From Billgrantia kenyensis (GTDB taxonomy: Bacteria; Pseudomonadota; Gammaproteobacteria; Pseudomonadales; Halomonadaceae): a stretch of 64,000 nucleotides of DNA. Below the pieces are notes generated by a model, which searched no databases, was not told the DNA's origin, and worked only from the letters and a program-made list of their open reading frames with translations. The stretch covers positions 62,001-126,000 of the forward strand of contig NZ_JACEFT010000005.1 of assembly GCF_013697085.1 (NCBI RefSeq), in the 5' to 3' direction. Of the stretch, positions 8,976 through 19,294 are shown piece by piece. A program made the translations under genes and the position numbers. The stretch's first letter is position 1; each line of letters starts with the position of its first letter.

Positions 8976-9764
8976 TCAATCGAACTCCTCGTGGGAGTGA
9001 TCGTGCTCCTCCAACGAAGCAATGAACCCAGCCTCCTGGCCGGCAATGACCAACCGCTTCATCTCGGCCACGGCCTCCTTGAGTCCCACGAACAGTGCCC
9101 GGGCAATGATCGCATGGCCGATGTTGAGCTCATGTAGCCCCGGGATAGCCGCTATCGCCTCGACGTTGTGGTAGTGCAGGCCATGACCGGCATTGACCGT
9201 CAGGCCCAGCTCGAGGGCCATTTCCGTCGCAGCCGCAAGGCGTGCATGCTCCTCGCGGGCAGCCTGGCCGGTCTGCTCGGCATAGGCCCCGGTATGCAGC
9301 TCGATCACCGGCGCCCCGGCACGCTTGGCGGCCTCGACCTGTACCGGCTCGGGGTCGATGAACAGTGAAACTTCGCAGCCGGCAGCCGCCAGACGCCGGC
9401 AAGCCGTGGCAATCGCCTCGAAATTGCCGGCCACATCCAGACCGCCCTCGGTGGTCAACTCCTCGCGCTTTTCGGGCACCAGGCAGACATGCGCCGGACG
9501 CACCTCCTCGGCCAGCGCCAGCATCTCCTCGGTGACCGCCATCTCCAGGTTCATGCGAGTATTGAGCACGTCGGCGAGGATGCGCACGTCGCGCATCTGG
9601 ATGTGACGTCGATCCTCACGCAGGTGCACGGTAATGCCGTCGGCTCCCGCCTCCTCTGCCAGCAGCGCTGCCTGGACCGGATCGGGATAGCGAGTGCCAC
9701 GGGCCTGACGCAGCGTGGCAATGTGGTCGATATTGACGCCAAGCAGAATGCGCGGGGGATGCAT
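8976..9764 (-). CDS. pdxJ: Pyridoxine 5'-phosphate synthase PdxJ
   Basis: PdxJ condenses 1-deoxyxylulose 5-phosphate with 3-amino-2-oxopropyl phosphate to pyridoxine 5'-phosphate, the last ring-forming step of DXP-dependent vitamin B6 synthesis. The 262-residue TIM-barrel begins with [18 protein letters not shown], the PdxJ signature. HLREDRRHI and the late glycine-rich [11 protein letters not shown] and [12 protein letters not shown] segments, typical of the phosphate-binding end, are present. GGAG lies about 8 bp before the ATG. It is the last gene of the lepA-lepB-rnc-era-recO-pdxJ series, 32 bp after recO, an order conserved in many gammaproteobacteria. It converges with gacS. Confidence 0.96.
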   Translation of the reverse strand: MHPPRILLGVNIDHIATLRQARGTRYPDPVQAALLAEEAGADGITVHLREDRRHIQMRDVRILADVLNTRMNLEMAVTEEMLALAEEVRPAHVCLVPEKREELTTEGGLDVAGNFEAIATACRRLAAAGCEVSLFIDPEPVQVEAAKRAGAPVIELHTGAYAEQTGQAAREEHARLAAATEMALELGLTVNAGHGLHYHNVEAIAAIPGLHELNIGHAIIARALFVGLKEAVAEMKRLVIAGQEAGFIASLEEHDHSHEEFD

Positions 9765-9796
9765 GAGGGTCTCCAGCTGCGAATGAGAAAGGACAG

Positions 9797-10498
9797 TCAG
9801 TGTGAGGGGGAGCGGCGCCGTTCGGCAAGCTGGCGCATCAGCTCCCGTGAGCGCAGCGGGCGGGCGCCCAGCAAGGGGGCCAGTGCGGCACGTGCCACGG
9901 CCTTGGCCGGCCCTGCCAGACCCGGTGCCGCCCAGTCGCCGCCGGCCAGCAGGCGCAGGGTGCGCCCGTCGAGGCCCGCCTCGCCGGGGACGAAGGCCCG
10001 CGACGCGGACTCGAAGCGATAACGTGCCTGCGGGTCCAGCTCTCCCCCCTCCGGAGTGGTGAAGCGCGGCGCAGCGTCCAGCAGTTCGAGCAGTGCGAAC
10101 TCCAGGCGACGCAGCGCCAGGGCGCGACCGTCAGGCCGGGGCAGGTCGTCGAGCAGCGCGGTATAGAAGGCGAATACCTCGCCTGCAGGCAGCTCGACCG
10201 GCAAGGTGCGGGTCAGCAGTTCATTGGCATACAGCCCACAGAGCAGCCCCTCGCCCGCCAGCAGGGCCGCGGCCCCGCGGCTCTCCATCAAGCGCAGGCG
10301 CTTGAGCTCACCCTCTCCCACCCAGGTAACATGCAATGGAGCGAAGGGCTGCAGCCTTCCGCGCGAGCGTGAGCCGGGACGCTGCACGCCCTGGGCCACC
10401 GCACGCACCCGGCCATGCTCGAGGGTCAACAGCTCGACCAGCGCGCTGGTTTCGCGATAGGGACGCTTGTGCAGGAGAAAGGCCGGCTGTGGCTGCAT
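9797..10498 (-). CDS. recO: DNA repair protein RecO
   Basis: RecO works with RecR and RecF to load RecA onto SSB-coated single-stranded DNA during gap repair. The 233-residue protein has the N-terminal OB-fold region ([19 protein letters not shown], then [10 protein letters not shown]) and the helical C-terminal region (about 85-225). The four zinc cysteines of some RecO proteins are absent, as in the E. coli type. It sits 27 bp after era, and the era-recO-pdxJ order is conserved in the class. Confidence 0.92.
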   Translation of the reverse strand: MQPQPAFLLHKRPYRETSALVELLTLEHGRVRAVAQGVQRPGSRSRGRLQPFAPLHVTWVGEGELKRLRLMESRGAAALLAGEGLLCGLYANELLTRTLPVELPAGEVFAFYTALLDDLPRPDGRALALRRLEFALLELLDAAPRFTTPEGGELDPQARYRFESASRAFVPGEAGLDGRTLRLLAGGDWAAPGLAGPAKAVARAALAPLLGARPLRSRELMRQLAERRRSPSH

Positions 10499-10525
10499 GG
10501 TCAGGTGCCTGACAGAGAGAAACGG

Positions 10526-11425
10526 TCAGTCGAGATCGTATCCCAGGCTCTTCAGGGCCCTCTCGTCGTCCGACCAGCCGCGCTTAACCTTGACCCACAG
10601 GTTGAGCATGACCTTGGCATCCAGGGCGCGCTCCATGTCGAGCCTGGCTTCACGGCCAATGTTCTTGATCCGCTCGCCCTTGTCGCCGATGAGGATCTTC
10701 TTCTGACCGGCGCGCTCCACCAGGATCAGGGCACTGATATGAATCACCTTGCCCTCGTCGCGAAACTCCTCGATCTCGACCGTGACCTGGTAGGGGAGCT
10801 CGTCACCGAGCTGGCGCATGATCTTCTCGCGTACCAGTTCGGCCGCGAGGAAACGCTGGCTTCTGTCCGTGATCTGGTCTTCGGGAAAGTGGTGCATGCC
10901 TTCGGGCAGGTGCTTGGCCACTTCGGCTTCCAGTTCCGGCACGTTGATACCGTGCTTGGCGGAAATGGGAATGATGGCCGCAAATTCGCGACGCGCCCCG
11001 ACCTCTGCCAACCAGGGGAGCAGCGTGCTCTTGTCCTCCAGCCTGTCCACCTTGTTGACGGCCAGAATCACCGGCGCCTGGACATGCTCCAGGCGCGTGA
11101 GCACCACCTGGTCTTCTTCGCTCCAGCGCGTCCGGTCGATGATGAACACCACGCAATCCACATCGCGCAGCGCCTGGGTCGCGGCCTGGTTCATGAAGCG
11201 ATTGATCGCCTTGTTGCGATCGCGGCCGAGGATATGAATGCCAGGCGTATCGACATAGATGAACTGTGCGTCACCTTCGGTCTTGATGCCCATCACCTGA
11301 TGCCGTGTGGTCTGCGGACGACGCGAGGTGATGGAAACCTTCTGGCCGAGGATCCGGTTCATCAGGGTCGACTTGCCAACGTTGGGACGTCCGACGATGG
11401 CGACGAAGCCACAGGTCTCGCTCAT
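10526..11425 (-). CDS. era: GTPase Era
   Basis: Era is an essential GTPase that binds the 3' end of 16S rRNA and checks 30S maturation. The ATG at 11425 gives 299 residues and overlaps the rnc stop by 4 bp (ATGA). The P-loop GRPNVGKS is at 12-19, G3 is DTPGIH, and G4 is NKVD. The C-terminal KH domain carries the RNA-binding [12 protein letters not shown] stretch (about 235-250). The rnc-era overlap is the classic coupled arrangement. Upstream in-frame start codons lie inside rnc and are unlikely to be used. Confidence 0.95.
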   Translation of the reverse strand: MSETCGFVAIVGRPNVGKSTLMNRILGQKVSITSRRPQTTRHQVMGIKTEGDAQFIYVDTPGIHILGRDRNKAINRFMNQAATQALRDVDCVVFIIDRTRWSEEDQVVLTRLEHVQAPVILAVNKVDRLEDKSTLLPWLAEVGARREFAAIIPISAKHGINVPELEAEVAKHLPEGMHHFPEDQITDRSQRFLAAELVREKIMRQLGDELPYQVTVEIEEFRDEGKVIHISALILVERAGQKKILIGDKGERIKNIGREARLDMERALDAKVMLNLWVKVKRGWSDDERALKSLGYDLD

Positions 11426-12114
11426 GATATTTTGCCCTTGCGGTTTTCCAGCTGAAGCAGCGCCAACTCGGCGGCCTGCTGCTCGGCATGGCGACGACTG
11501 GAGCCGCTGCCCAGGGTATGTGAATCGAGCAGTTGGATGTGGCATTCGACCGTAAACGTCTGGTCATGGGCCTCGCCCTCCACCGACACCACTTCGTAGC
11601 GCGGCAGTGGGGACTGACGCGACTGCAGGAACTCCTGCAAGCGTGTCTTGGGATCCTTCTGGGTGTCCTGAAGGTCGATCGACTCCAGGCGTTCGGCATA
11701 CCAGGCCAGAACCCTGGCTCGCGCCACGTCCATGCCGGCATCCAGATATATCGCGCCAAGCACGGCTTCGACAGCATCGGCGAGGATGGAATCGCGCCGA
11801 TGCCCGCCGCTTTTCATCTCGCCGGAACCCAGGCGGAGACACTCGCCAAAGGCCATCTCCCGAGCCAGTTCGGCCAGGGTCTGGCCTCGCACCAGACGCG
11901 CCCTGAGACGAGAAAGCTGCCCTTCTCGGGCCTGCGGGAAGCGCTCGTAGAGCGCCTCGGCAATCACGAAATTGACGATGGAGTCGCCGAGAAACTCCAG
12001 CCGCTCATTGTTCTGCCCTCCGAAGCTGCGGTGGGTCATGGCCAGCTCCAGCAGGGATATGTCACTGAAGGCATGGCCGATGCGGCGGCTGAAAGTGGTA
12101 AGGGTTTTACTCAC
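11422..12114 (-). CDS. rnc: Ribonuclease III
   Basis: RNase III cuts double-stranded RNA during rRNA processing and mRNA decay. The 230-residue protein has the signature [13 protein letters not shown] (about 37-49), where acidic residues bind the catalytic magnesium. A second acidic site lies in [13 protein letters not shown], and a C-terminal double-stranded RNA-binding domain starts near residue 155. The start is GTG at 12114 with AGGA about 6 bp upstream. It lies 24 bp after lepB and overlaps era. Confidence 0.95.
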   Translation of the reverse strand: MSKTLTTFSRRIGHAFSDISLLELAMTHRSFGGQNNERLEFLGDSIVNFVIAEALYERFPQAREGQLSRLRARLVRGQTLAELAREMAFGECLRLGSGEMKSGGHRRDSILADAVEAVLGAIYLDAGMDVARARVLAWYAERLESIDLQDTQKDPKTRLQEFLQSRQSPLPRYEVVSVEGEAHDQTFTVECHIQLLDSHTLGSGSSRRHAEQQAAELALLQLENRKGKIS

Positions 12115-12138
12115 GAAATTCCTGTTATTTCTGTTCCA

Positions 12139-12942
12139 TCAATGGATGCGGCGAGCCTGGGTAAAGCTGGGCAAGCCTCCGTCCCAGTGCATCCACACGG
12201 CGAAAGCCCTGCCGACGATGTTCTCCTCGGGCACGAAGCCCCAGTACCGGCTGTCGTTCGAGTGGTCGCGATTGTCACCCATGGTGAAAAAGTGCCCATC
12301 GGGCACGACGATCTCACGCACTTGGGGACCGGGGTCACGTGGATTATTGTAGATACGATGGCTGACCTCGCCCAACTGTTCCTCCAGCAGCCACTCGCCT
12401 GGCGCCGTGGCAGGCGCTTCGTCCAGCAGGCGCTTGGGCACAGGCTCGCCGTTGACGTAGAGTTGCTTGTCCTCGTAGCGCACGGTATCGCCCGGCAGGC
12501 CCACCACCCGCTTGATGAAGTTCACCGAGGGCTCGCTGGGAAAGCGGAAGACCATGACATCGCCGCGCTCGGGCTCGCCCAGTTCGACGAACCGGGTATG
12601 CGTGACCGGCAGACGCAGGCCATAGGCATACTTGTTGACCAGAATGAAATCGCCCACTTCCAGGGTCGGGCGCATGGAGCCGGAGGGAATCTGGAACGGC
12701 TCCACCAGAAAACTGCGCAGCACGAGTACGACCAGCAGCACCGGGAAAAAGGAGCGAGCGTAATCGACCGGCCAGGGCTCCTTCATGGCACGCTCGCGAG
12801 TGGCCTCGTCGACCCCCTCCGTGGTGCCCGATTCGATGGCAACCAGTTTCTGGCGACGCGCCGGGCGCCACCAAACCAGATCGAGCAGCCAGATCAATCC
12901 TGTGATGGCCACGGCCACCACAAGCAAAAGTGAGAAATCCAT
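12139..12942 (-). CDS. lepB: Signal peptidase I LepB
   Basis: LepB removes signal peptides from exported proteins at the outer face of the inner membrane. The 267-residue protein has two N-terminal membrane spans (about 4-24 and 63-80) with a cytoplasmic loop. The catalytic serine S89 lies in IPSGSM and the general-base lysine K144 in FIKRVVGLPGD. The closing box GDNRDHSNDSRYWG is present. The Ser-Lys dyad and all signature boxes are intact. It lies between lepA and rnc, the conserved order. Confidence 0.95.
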   Translation of the reverse strand: MDFSLLLVVAVAITGLIWLLDLVWWRPARRQKLVAIESGTTEGVDEATRERAMKEPWPVDYARSFFPVLLVVLVLRSFLVEPFQIPSGSMRPTLEVGDFILVNKYAYGLRLPVTHTRFVELGEPERGDVMVFRFPSEPSVNFIKRVVGLPGDTVRYEDKQLYVNGEPVPKRLLDEAPATAPGEWLLEEQLGEVSHRIYNNPRDPGPQVREIVVPDGHFFTMGDNRDHSNDSRYWGFVPEENIVGRAFAVWMHWDGGLPSFTQARRIH

Positions 12943-12955
12943 AGTATCGCCGGTC

Positions 12956-14773
<1,818 letters not shown>

Positions 14774-14902
14774 CTAGCCCAGTCCGGTGTTCGACACGAG
14801 CGCGGCGGCGGCATGACCGGCAGCCGTTCACGTCATATGAATTCAATGGCCGGTATTGTACCGGCATGGCCGAGGGTTGGACAGCACAGCCGCAGATTAC
14901 CG

Positions 14903-14938
14903 GAAAACGAAGACACCCCCCGCCATCGACGGGGGGTG
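14903..14938 (-). terminator. Rho-independent terminator of the algU-mucABD operon
   Basis: A 9-bp perfect GC stem (14914-14922 with 14930-14938) with a 7-nt loop is followed on the minus strand by TCTTCGTTTT. It lies 30 bp after the mucD stop and before lepA, so it should separate the two transcription units. The T-tract is interrupted, so termination may be partial. Confidence 0.65.
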
Positions 14939-14968
14939 CCTCGACCCTTGATCGCTTGTCGAGTCGCT

Positions 14969-16387
14969 CTAGCTCTGACCCAGCCGCAGCGCTACGAACA
15001 GCGAGCGACCTTCGCGATACAGCCGCACCGGCACGGCACGATCCGTCGGCAGCTCCTCGATGAGCTCGCGAAGCTTGCTGGCGCTTTCGACGGCATGATG
15101 ATCGATACTCACGATGACATCGCCGCCGCGAATACCGGCCTCGGCCGCCGCCCCTTGGGGATCGACCTCACGCACCATCACTCCACCGTCGATGCCGAGA
15201 CGCTGACGCTCAGCCTCTTCGAGCTCGGCCACCGCGATCCCCAGGCGAGCCTGGGCATCTGTCTCACCGGGGCGATCCTGTTCCGGCTGATCGGAGTCGG
15301 GCCAATCGCCAATGGTCACGTCAATGGTCTGGCGCTCGCCGTCGCGCATGATGGTCAGCCCGGCCTCGTCACCCGGTGCGATCCGGCCGATCAGCCGCGG
15401 CAGGTTGCGAGAACGCTCGACTTCCTCGCCGTCGACCTCGAGCACGATGTCGCCCGCACGCAGGCCGGACAGAGCCGCCGGCCCCTCGGGATCGAGATCC
15501 GCGATCAGGGCACCGCTGGCGCTGTCCATGCCGAAGGATTCAGCCAGGTCGCGAGACACCGGCTGGATCATCACGCCCAGCCAGCCGCGACGGACGCGGC
15601 CGTCATCGCGTAGCTGGCTGGCCACATCCATGGCAACGTTGATGGGGATGGCGAAAGACACCCCCATGAAGCCGCCGCTGCGGGTAAAGATCTGGGCATT
15701 GATACCGACCACTTCACCATCGAGATTGAACAACGGACCGCCCGAGTTGCCCGGGTTGATGGCTACATCGGTCTGGATGAAGGGTACATAGGCATCGCGT
15801 GGCAGGGTGCGGTTGATGGCGCTGATGATGCCGGCGGTAACCGAATGCTCAAAGCCGAACGGCGAACCGATGGCAGCCACCCACTCGCCAACGCGAAGCT
15901 GATCGGAATCACCCATCCTCAGCGTAGGCAGGTCGGTTGCTTCTACCTTGAGCAGCGCCACGTCGGTCTGGGTATCGGCACCAATCAGCTCGGCTTCGAG
16001 TTCACGCCGATCATTGAGGCGTACGAGGATCTCGTCTGCCCCATCGACCACATGCGCGTTAGTCAGGATATAGCCATCATCACTGATGATGAACCCAGAG
16101 CCCAGCGACTGCCGCTCCTGCCCACGCCCAGGTCCACCACCAGGTGGCGCCGGGAAGCGGTCGCCGAAGAAGTGGCGGAAAATATCCGGGATGTCCTGCC
16201 CACCGAAGCCCTCGAAGGACTGGGAGCGTTCCGGCATCACTCGTGTGGTGGAGATGTTGACCACTCCAGGCGCCGCCTGCTCGACCAGTTCGGTGAAGTC
16301 AGGCAGGTCGCGAGCATGGGCACTCTGCCATGACAGCATCATGGCCAGCAGCAACGCCCAGAGAGAAACCCGTCTCGTCAATGGCAT
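14969..16387 (-). CDS. mucD: Periplasmic Do-type serine protease MucD (DegP/HtrA family)
   Basis: MucD degrades misfolded periplasmic proteins and dampens AlgU signalling. The 472-residue precursor starts with a signal peptide cleaved probably after SAHA (about residue 25). The catalytic triad is intact: H112 in TNAHVVD, D142 in DTQTDVALL and S215 in NPGNSGGP. Two PDZ domains follow (about 275-365 and 385-470). AGGAG lies 8 bp before the ATG at 16387. It is the last gene of algU-mucA-mucB-mucD, with a terminator behind it. mucC, present between mucB and mucD in P. aeruginosa, is missing. Confidence 0.95.
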   Translation of the reverse strand: MPLTRRVSLWALLLAMMLSWQSAHARDLPDFTELVEQAAPGVVNISTTRVMPERSQSFEGFGGQDIPDIFRHFFGDRFPAPPGGGPGRGQERQSLGSGFIISDDGYILTNAHVVDGADEILVRLNDRRELEAELIGADTQTDVALLKVEATDLPTLRMGDSDQLRVGEWVAAIGSPFGFEHSVTAGIISAINRTLPRDAYVPFIQTDVAINPGNSGGPLFNLDGEVVGINAQIFTRSGGFMGVSFAIPINVAMDVASQLRDDGRVRRGWLGVMIQPVSRDLAESFGMDSASGALIADLDPEGPAALSGLRAGDIVLEVDGEEVERSRNLPRLIGRIAPGDEAGLTIMRDGERQTIDVTIGDWPDSDQPEQDRPGETDAQARLGIAVAELEEAERQRLGIDGGVMVREVDPQGAAAEAGIRGGDVIVSIDHHAVESASKLRELIEELPTDRAVPVRLYREGRSLFVALRLGQS

Positions 16388-16512
16388 AATAAAAGCTCCT
16401 GCATCAGCGTGTCGTTCGTTCTCGGCAATTCACGGCCCACCAGGCTAAGCTCGGGGCTCTTGCGTCGTTCTTCAAGTTGCTGCCCTACCGGTTCGCTCAG
16501 GATCGCCGCCCG

Positions 16513-17505
16513 TCACTCCCGGCTATCCCCTGCCCCCTCCCAGGCCATGCTTTCCGCCACCTGGACGAGCACCCGGGGAGGCAGCTCACCCATGGTCACG
16601 ACCTGCATGGGGCGGCCCTCGACCATGACATGACGTACCACGGCCAGCGAGATCCCCAAGCGATGCAACCCCGGAATCAATCGTTCGCGGCCTTCCTCGA
16701 TGGGGTCGACGAACAGGCTCAGCGTCGAAAGACCATCACTGTACAGGCGATGTGCGACCTCCTGCTGGTCACCAGGCGTAGCGACCGGCTGTTCCAGGAA
16801 GCCGTTGGGCAGCCACTCTGGCCCCCAAGTCTCCGGTGGCAGCGAGCGATTGACATCCATCACTACCCCACCTTCATGGAGTTGCGGTGATTGAATCTCG
16901 GTCAGTTGGAAGGTCTCGACCACCCTCCCGCGGTCGTCGATCAGTTCACGCTTGAGCGCGAGGGCCGTTTCTTCGTCAAGCCACAGGCGGTGGCCAAAGC
17001 GGAGTCCGTCGAGCGGCTCGATATCGAGACGTACTGCGCTGCGATTGGCAATGCGTTCGCCGCCCCCGATGGAAAGACGATAATGCTGCGCGACATGCTG
17101 GGAGATGCCCGCTGGGGAGACAGGCAGCTCACTCTCTTCGCTGGACCAACTCAGACGGCCGATACGCCCTTGGCGCTCGAACAGCACGGGAGGGCCATCG
17201 AGAAAACGTGCCATTTCACGCTCGACACCGTCATGGATATCACGGGAAAGTGCCAGGGTGCGCACACCATCGATACCGATGCGAACGGCGCGGGCCTGGA
17301 AAACGTGGCAGTGGCCTGCCCAGAGGCTGCGCTCGAACCAATCCAGCGGTGTTTCAGGCGGATCCCACTCGGCCATAAGCCGACAGTCGAGTTGCTCGGC
17401 CTCCGCCTGTCCAACCTCGGTTTCGGCAAATCCAGGAGCGGCCAGCACCATCAGTGCAATTCCGCCAAAGGCCGCCAGGCGCACTGCAAGACGCCTGCCC
17501 GCCAT
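16513..17505 (-). CDS. mucB: Periplasmic anti-sigma regulatory protein MucB (RseB family)
   Basis: MucB binds the periplasmic part of MucA and shields it from proteolysis until lipid or lipopolysaccharide signals displace it. I use the ATG at 17505, which shares one base with the mucA stop; a TTG at 17508 is an alternative. The 330-residue precursor has a signal peptide ending near ALMVLAAPGFA (about residue 27). A large LolA-like N-terminal domain includes the typical DWFERSLWAG segment. A smaller C-terminal domain follows (about 220-310). After the TGA, the same frame stays open for about 43 more codons and runs into mucD. Confidence 0.92.
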   Translation of the reverse strand: MAGRRLAVRLAAFGGIALMVLAAPGFAETEVGQAEAEQLDCRLMAEWDPPETPLDWFERSLWAGHCHVFQARAVRIGIDGVRTLALSRDIHDGVEREMARFLDGPPVLFERQGRIGRLSWSSEESELPVSPAGISQHVAQHYRLSIGGGERIANRSAVRLDIEPLDGLRFGHRLWLDEETALALKRELIDDRGRVVETFQLTEIQSPQLHEGGVVMDVNRSLPPETWGPEWLPNGFLEQPVATPGDQQEVAHRLYSDGLSTLSLFVDPIEEGRERLIPGLHRLGISLAVVRHVMVEGRPMQVVTMGELPPRVLVQVAESMAWEGAGDSRE

Positions 17506-18212
17506 CAACGCTGCCCCAATGTCTCGTTACCCGAAGCCCGCAGCAGCGGCATCCAGACATCGCCACTCAGGTAGGTGGCACCCTCGGAGTGACGGTCCAG
17601 ATAGGATTGCAGCAGGCGAGCCTGTTCCTGATCGGAACTGCGGGACTGCCGCGGGTTGGGCGTCAGGAACAGAGGGCTGTCGATACTGGCTCCTACCGGC
17701 ATCATTCCCGACTGGCCACCGGAAACGACGGGAGAGAACTGCGGCATGCCCACGGTGGCGGCCTGTCCACCACCCAGGTTTTGCGTGGCAAGGCTGCGCT
17801 GCGGCTGGGCGGAGGTGGAGCGCGTATCGCCATCGGCCAGTTGGGTGGCATCACCCGAGCGGGTAAAGTTGTTGCCGTTGTAGAACTGCACGCCGGTGAT
17901 CACCATCAAGGTGACGGCGGCGGCCACTCCTGCACTGCGGGCCATGGAGTGAGAGCGACGCGGTGCGATACGTGACTCTTCCACGCCGGGTGCCGGCTCA
18001 TCCTGCAGTCTCGCCATGATACCGGCAGAGAGGTCCGTGCTGACATCGACGTCATGATCCCGATGCATCAAACTGCGTATCAGATGATAGCGCCGCCAGG
18101 CATCCGCCGTGTCAGGCTCATCATCGAGCGATTTCAGCGCCCGGCGCAGCTCGAGATCATCACCTTCGTTGTCCATCAGGGCAGAAAGCGATTCCCGTGC
18201 ATTCTGACTCAT
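17505..18212 (-). CDS. mucA: Anti-sigma factor MucA (RseA family)
   Basis: MucA is an inner-membrane protein that holds AlgU inactive until regulated proteolysis destroys it. The ATG at 18212 gives 235 residues. The N-terminal cytoplasmic anti-sigma domain begins MSQNARESLSALMDNEGDD and continues with the RRALKSLDDEPDTADAWRRYHLIRSLM helix typical of RseA/MucA. One membrane span (about 92-110) precedes a Ser/Gln-rich periplasmic tail that should bind MucB. A 178-bp gap separates it from algU, longer than in P. aeruginosa, and contains a sigma-E-type promoter candidate. Confidence 0.93.
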   Translation of the reverse strand: MSQNARESLSALMDNEGDDLELRRALKSLDDEPDTADAWRRYHLIRSLMHRDHDVDVSTDLSAGIMARLQDEPAPGVEESRIAPRRSHSMARSAGVAAAVTLMVITGVQFYNGNNFTRSGDATQLADGDTRSTSAQPQRSLATQNLGGGQAATVGMPQFSPVVSGGQSGMMPVGASIDSPLFLTPNPRQSRSSDQEQARLLQSYLDRHSEGATYLSGDVWMPLLRASGNETLGQR

Positions 18213-18334
18213 TCTCACACCCCCACATCGACAAGGCACCCTGCCTTGCAACCAATGTTTTCCGACATTCCCGAACGCACCCAGTCGGGATGTCGACAGC
18301 CCAAGTTGTCCGCCAATACGCAGCGGTCATTGCT

Positions 18335-18361
18335 TCAGACGTCATCGGCGCAAGACAGTTC
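18335..18361 (-). promoter_or_regulatory. Putative AlgU/RpoE-dependent promoter upstream of mucA
   Basis: On the minus strand GAACTG (18361-18356), 16 bp, then TCTGA (18339-18335). The AlgU/RpoE consensus in Pseudomonas is GAACTT, 16-17 bp, TCtgA, so 10 of 11 core positions match with correct spacing. It lies in the algU-mucA gap and would start RNA near 18328, about 116 nt before mucA. This would make mucA-mucB-mucD a direct AlgU target separate from algU. The match is seen directly; activity is inferred. Confidence 0.6.
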
Positions 18362-18390
18362 AGCGCCGAGGCGAAAAGTTGTCGAAAACT

Positions 18391-18996
18391 TCACTCAGTG
18401 ACCGACTCCCGGGTCCGGGAGGTCGCCACCAAGGGTTGAATGTGCTGGTCCACTGCCTCCCGTGCGCGAAAGATTCTCGAGCGCACCGTGCCCACCGGGC
18501 ACTGCATGATATTGGCGATATCTTCGTAGGAAAGCCCATCGAGTTCACGCAGGGTAATCGCCGTACGCAGGTCATCGGGCAGATTCTCGATAGCTTCGAA
18601 AACCGCTGTCTCCAGCTGGTCTCGGGCCAGCGAGGCTTCAGGCGTCTCGATGTCGGAGAGCCGACCGCTGTGATCGAGCACCTCGGCATCGACGATGTCG
18701 AGGTCGCTGCCGGGTGGGCGCCTGCCCCTGGAGACCAGGTGATTCTTCGCCGTGTTGATGGCAATGCGATACATCCAGGTATAGAAAGCGCTCTCGGCGC
18801 GAAACTTGCCCAGCGCTCGATAAGCCTTGATAAAGGCTTCCTGGGCTACGTCCTGCACCTCGGCATGATCCTGAATATAACGCCCAATCAGCCCGATGAT
18901 CTTGTGCTGGTACTTCTTCACCAGCAAGTCGAAGGCGCGCGTATCGCCCTTCTGAGCCCGTTCCACGAGCTGCTGGTCGGTTTCCCGGTTGCCCAT
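18391..18996 (-). CDS. algU: Extracytoplasmic stress sigma factor AlgU (RpoE/SigE)
   Basis: AlgU directs transcription of envelope-stress genes and, in pseudomonads, exopolysaccharide genes. The 201-residue length is standard. Region 2 (about 24-95) includes KYQHKIIGLIGRYIQDHAEVQDVAQEAFIKAYRAL and the -10-recognising FYTWMYRIAINTAKN stretch. Region 4 (about 130-185) includes REDLDGLSYEDIA-type residues (seen as LRELDGLSYEDIA) and CPVGTVRSRIFRARE, the -35-binding helix. GGAGG lies 6-7 bp before the ATG at 18996. It is the first gene of the mucABD locus. Confidence 0.96.
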   Translation of the reverse strand: MGNRETDQQLVERAQKGDTRAFDLLVKKYQHKIIGLIGRYIQDHAEVQDVAQEAFIKAYRALGKFRAESAFYTWMYRIAINTAKNHLVSRGRRPPGSDLDIVDAEVLDHSGRLSDIETPEASLARDQLETAVFEAIENLPDDLRTAITLRELDGLSYEDIANIMQCPVGTVRSRIFRAREAVDQHIQPLVATSRTRESVTE

Positions 18997-19051
18997 TCAC
19001 ACCCTCCCCGTCCGGGCATCGCCCAGAAGCGGGATGAGAGAAGAATGCGTC

Positions 19052-19079
19052 ATTGAATAATCTGCCTGCATGGTATCAA
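19052..19079 (-). promoter_or_regulatory. Candidate sigma-70 promoter of algU
   Basis: On the minus strand TTGATA (19079-19074; 5 of 6) is followed after 16 bp by TTCAAT (19057-19052; 4 of 6). The start would be near 19045, about 50 nt before algU. No convincing self-activating AlgU promoter was found in the 298-bp algU-aroG gap: the nearest, GAACAC near 19139, lacks a matching -10. Confidence 0.35.
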
Positions 19080-19219
19080 CCTGGAGCCCGTTGGCCGTTG
19101 TATGTCCTTGGGCGATCTCGCCCTTTGCGCTAAGTGTTCCCGTTTCTTCGCCGCGCATCAAGCTGACCGCCATGCCGCCGGCGCTGTGACAAGCCAGTCA
19201 GCGTCGGGTTCCGTTGCGA

Positions 19220-19250
19220 TTGCCGTTTTATCCCTCGGCGGGTGTATAGT
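19220..19250 (+). promoter_or_regulatory. Candidate promoter of aroG
   Basis: TTGCCG (19220-19225) and TATAGT (19245-19250; 5 of 6) are separated by 19 bp, longer than ideal. The -10 lies 44 bp before the aroG ATG. No TyrR-type operator was seen. Confidence 0.35.
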
Positions 19251-19294
19251 AGTTCATTCTCTTGCCATCAACGCATCACGACACGGGTAGCAAC

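Noticed and set aside
19111-19140. GAACAC on the minus strand as an AlgU promoter for algU itself
   Set aside because: At 16-17 bp spacing the -10 reads ATCGCC or GATCGC rather than TCnnA; the match is too weak.
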